Shown here in pieces: positions 42,559 to 43,609 of a stretch of DNA of 43,609 nucleotides. The position numbers and the translations under genes are program-made. How positions within the stretch are numbered: position 1 is the first letter of the stretch; each line of letters begins with the position of its first letter. This DNA comes from Lachnospiraceae bacterium (GTDB taxonomy: Bacteria > Bacillota > Clostridia > Lachnospirales > Lachnospiraceae): assembly GCA_009774175.1 (NCBI GenBank), contig VSNG01000022.1, forward strand, positions 2,450 to 46,058. Direction: 5' to 3'. A model generated the notes under the pieces. The model saw only the letters and a program-made list of their open reading frames with translations. It ran no database searches and was not told the origin of the DNA.

Positions 42559-43242
42559 ATGTACAATATTCTGATGGTGGACGATGATCCCATGATATTG
42601 GAAAATAATAAGACTTACTTCGGCACAATGGGGTATTCGGTTGTATGTGCGGATACTGCACAGGCAGCAGAAAATATTATTCTGTCCAATGCCCTCGACT
42701 GCGTCATTCTGGACGTCGATCTGCCCGATATGAGCGGCTTCGACTTATGCGAAAAAATACGTTCAAAAACAGGCCTTCCCATTGTCTTTCTTTCCGGTTA
42801 TACCGAAGAAGAAAGCCGTATCCGCGGACTGTCTATCGGCGGAGACGACTATGTATGCAAACCATACAGTTTAAAGGAACTGGAGCTGCGGGTACAGGCG
42901 CGCATCCGTTCGGGCCGGGCAGCCGAGCCTCCTCGGACACTCATTTACGGCCCGCTTTCCATCTGCCCCGCCTCCTGCAGCGTAAGCTATGAAGACAGCC
43001 TTGCCGATTTTTCTTCCTATGAATTTGACGTACTGTATTTTCTTGCAAAACACCCCAATGAAATATATACGCCGGAGCAAATATATGATTCGGTATGGAA
43101 GGCGCCTATCAACAAAGGACAAAAGTCCTTACAGGTTATCATGGGACGGATCCGCAAAAAGCTCTATGATATCTGCCCTGACCACGACTACATCCAGACC
43201 AAACGCTACAAAGGTTATCTGTTTGTCCCTGACCGGGAATGA
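42559..43242 (+). CDS. OmpR/PhoB family response regulator
   Basis: The 227-residue regulator has a receiver domain (VDDDP at 7-11, phosphoacceptor Asp52 in VILDVDLPDMSG, Lys in YVCKPYS near 102) and a C-terminal winged helix (FSSYEFDVLYFLAKHPNEIYTPEQIYDSVW, then VIMGRIRKKLYD, then TKRYKGYLF). GAGGGA precedes the ATG. No sensor kinase of the matching HisKA class is next to it; the kinase on the other side is of the GHKL/LytTR class. Its last 28 bases overlap tail to tail with the surface-protein gene on the other strand. Confidence 0.93.
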   Translation: MYNILMVDDDPMILENNKTYFGTMGYSVVCADTAQAAENIILSNALDCVILDVDLPDMSGFDLCEKIRSKTGLPIVFLSGYTEEESRIRGLSIGGDDYVCKPYSLKELELRVQARIRSGRAAEPPRTLIYGPLSICPASCSVSYEDSLADFSSYEFDVLYFLAKHPNEIYTPEQIYDSVWKAPINKGQKSLQVIMGRIRKKLYDICPDHDYIQTKRYKGYLFVPDRE

Positions 43243-43609
43243 ACGCAGAAAGCCGCCGTTCCTGCCAATACCGAAAGCAGGACAACCCCTGTTGCAAGAA
43301 CAATATCCCTGCTTCGGTGCGTATCAGGATATATTTCCCCTGTTTGAGGAATCCCGACAGCGCTTGGACTGCTATTTTGCATGTTATCGGCTTTTGCCTG
43401 AAGAGACTGAGCCTCATTCTTATTGGAAGATTCCGCCTGCCCCGGACCGGCATTGACAGAGTTCTCCCATCCTTCGTCAGCATTGGCAGCCCCCGGCGGC
43501 TCCGCACCGGCTTCGGCAGTCGCCGGCTGTACCACACCGGCTTCGGCAGTTACCGGCTGTACCACACCGGCCTCGGCAGTTACCGGCTGTACCACACCGG
43601 CTTCAGCAG
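43215..43609 (-). CDS. C-terminus of a repeat-rich surface protein with a sorting-like signal (partial)
   Basis: The frame is open to the window edge, so the start is missing. At the edge a 10-residue repeat, VVQPVTAEAG, occurs in tandem. A low-complexity Asn/Ser/Ala/Gln region follows, then IPQTGE, about ten polar residues, a hydrophobic segment (IVLATGVVLLSVLAGTAAF) and a basic end (HSRSGTNR). This is the layout of a sortase sorting signal with IPQTG in place of LPXTG, although the gap before the membrane segment is longer than usual. The repeat and spacer are typical of wall-anchored surface proteins. Without the N-terminus no function can be given. Confidence 0.7.
   Translation of the reverse strand, partial: AEAGVVQPVTAEAGVVQPVTAEAGVVQPATAEAGAEPPGAANADEGWENSVNAGPGQAESSNKNEAQSLQAKADNMQNSSPSAVGIPQTGEIYPDTHRSRDIVLATGVVLLSVLAGTAAFCVHSRSGTNR
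43500..43609. repeat. 30-bp tandem repeats encoding a Pro/Ala/Glu decapeptide
   Basis: About three and a half copies of a 30-bp unit containing CACCGGCTTCGGCAGT run to the window edge, with a few substitutions. On the minus strand each encodes a decapeptide of the VVQPVTAEAG type. The array continues past the window. Confidence 0.85.

Noticed and set aside
1..43609. CRISPR array, prophage or restriction-defence island
   Set aside because: No spaced direct repeats, phage structural genes, or restriction and methylation genes were seen; the only tandem array is protein-coding at the right edge.

Overview
The window looks like a chromosomal stretch from a Gram-positive anaerobe of the Clostridia, most likely a Lachnospiraceae member. 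Pointers are the hrcA-grpE-dnaK-dnaJ operon behind a perfect CIRCE operator, an LCP-type cell-wall ligase, a Cps-type phosphotyrosine system, a DUF4474-type protein, AgrC/AgrA-like signalling genes, sigma-A-like promoters and strong GGAGG ribosome sites. Most of the window has medium GC; the left 2.6 kb is clearly AT-richer. No rRNA, tRNA, CRISPR array or complete insertion sequence was seen.

Left end (1-8.2 kb, all minus strand): the start of an exopolysaccharide locus, read right to left. It encodes a PHP tyrosine phosphatase (CpsB type), a Wzz-like chain-length protein, a BY-kinase with a Tyr/Gly/Lys tail, an LCP ligase, a lipoprotein with a sortase B fold whose catalytic Cys and His appear to be lost, a small secreted protein, a priming sugar transferase and an FkbM methyltransferase. 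After that the locus decays into a second, truncated copy of the transferase 3' end and a broken Rpn-family nuclease gene. No Wzx, Wzy or further glycosyltransferase is present, so the sugar-assembly cassette is either further left or lost.

8.5-13.7 kb (minus): hrcA-grpE-dnaK-dnaJ with CIRCE, promoter and terminator. 13.7-21.1 kb (minus): a basic-tailed (histone H1-like) protein, undecaprenyl-diphosphatase, a patatin-like lipase, an aminotransferase, a GH36 alpha-galactosidase and glycerol kinase. 21.2-24.1 kb (plus): AEC transporter, DUF4474-like protein and a metallophosphoesterase. 24.1-25.5 kb (minus): pyruvate kinase. 25.7-27.4 kb (plus): a membrane-anchored sulfatase/LTA-synthase-like enzyme.

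27.5-35.0 kb (minus): a galactoside uptake and cleavage unit consisting of an AraC-type regulator, sugar-binding lipoprotein, two ABC permeases and a GH2 beta-galactosidase, with an intrinsic terminator between binding protein and permeases that should step down expression. 35.3-39.1 kb (minus): an ammonium transporter fused to a PII domain, with a terminator hairpin in its predicted leader, an EamA-type transporter and a two-domain GNAT acetyltransferase. 39.2-43.6 kb: cyclophilin-type isomerase, an orphan RelB/DinJ antitoxin, a LytTR regulator with a GHKL sensor kinase, a separate OmpR-type regulator, and at the right edge the C-terminus of a repeat-rich surface protein with an IPQTG sorting-like motif.

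The best candidates for undescribed biology are the apparently dead lipoprotein sortase plus its secreted neighbour inside the polysaccharide operon, the possible -1 frameshift joining the kinase and LCP genes, and the leader hairpin in front of the Amt-PII fusion. All functions are inferred from sequence by reading; no database search was run.
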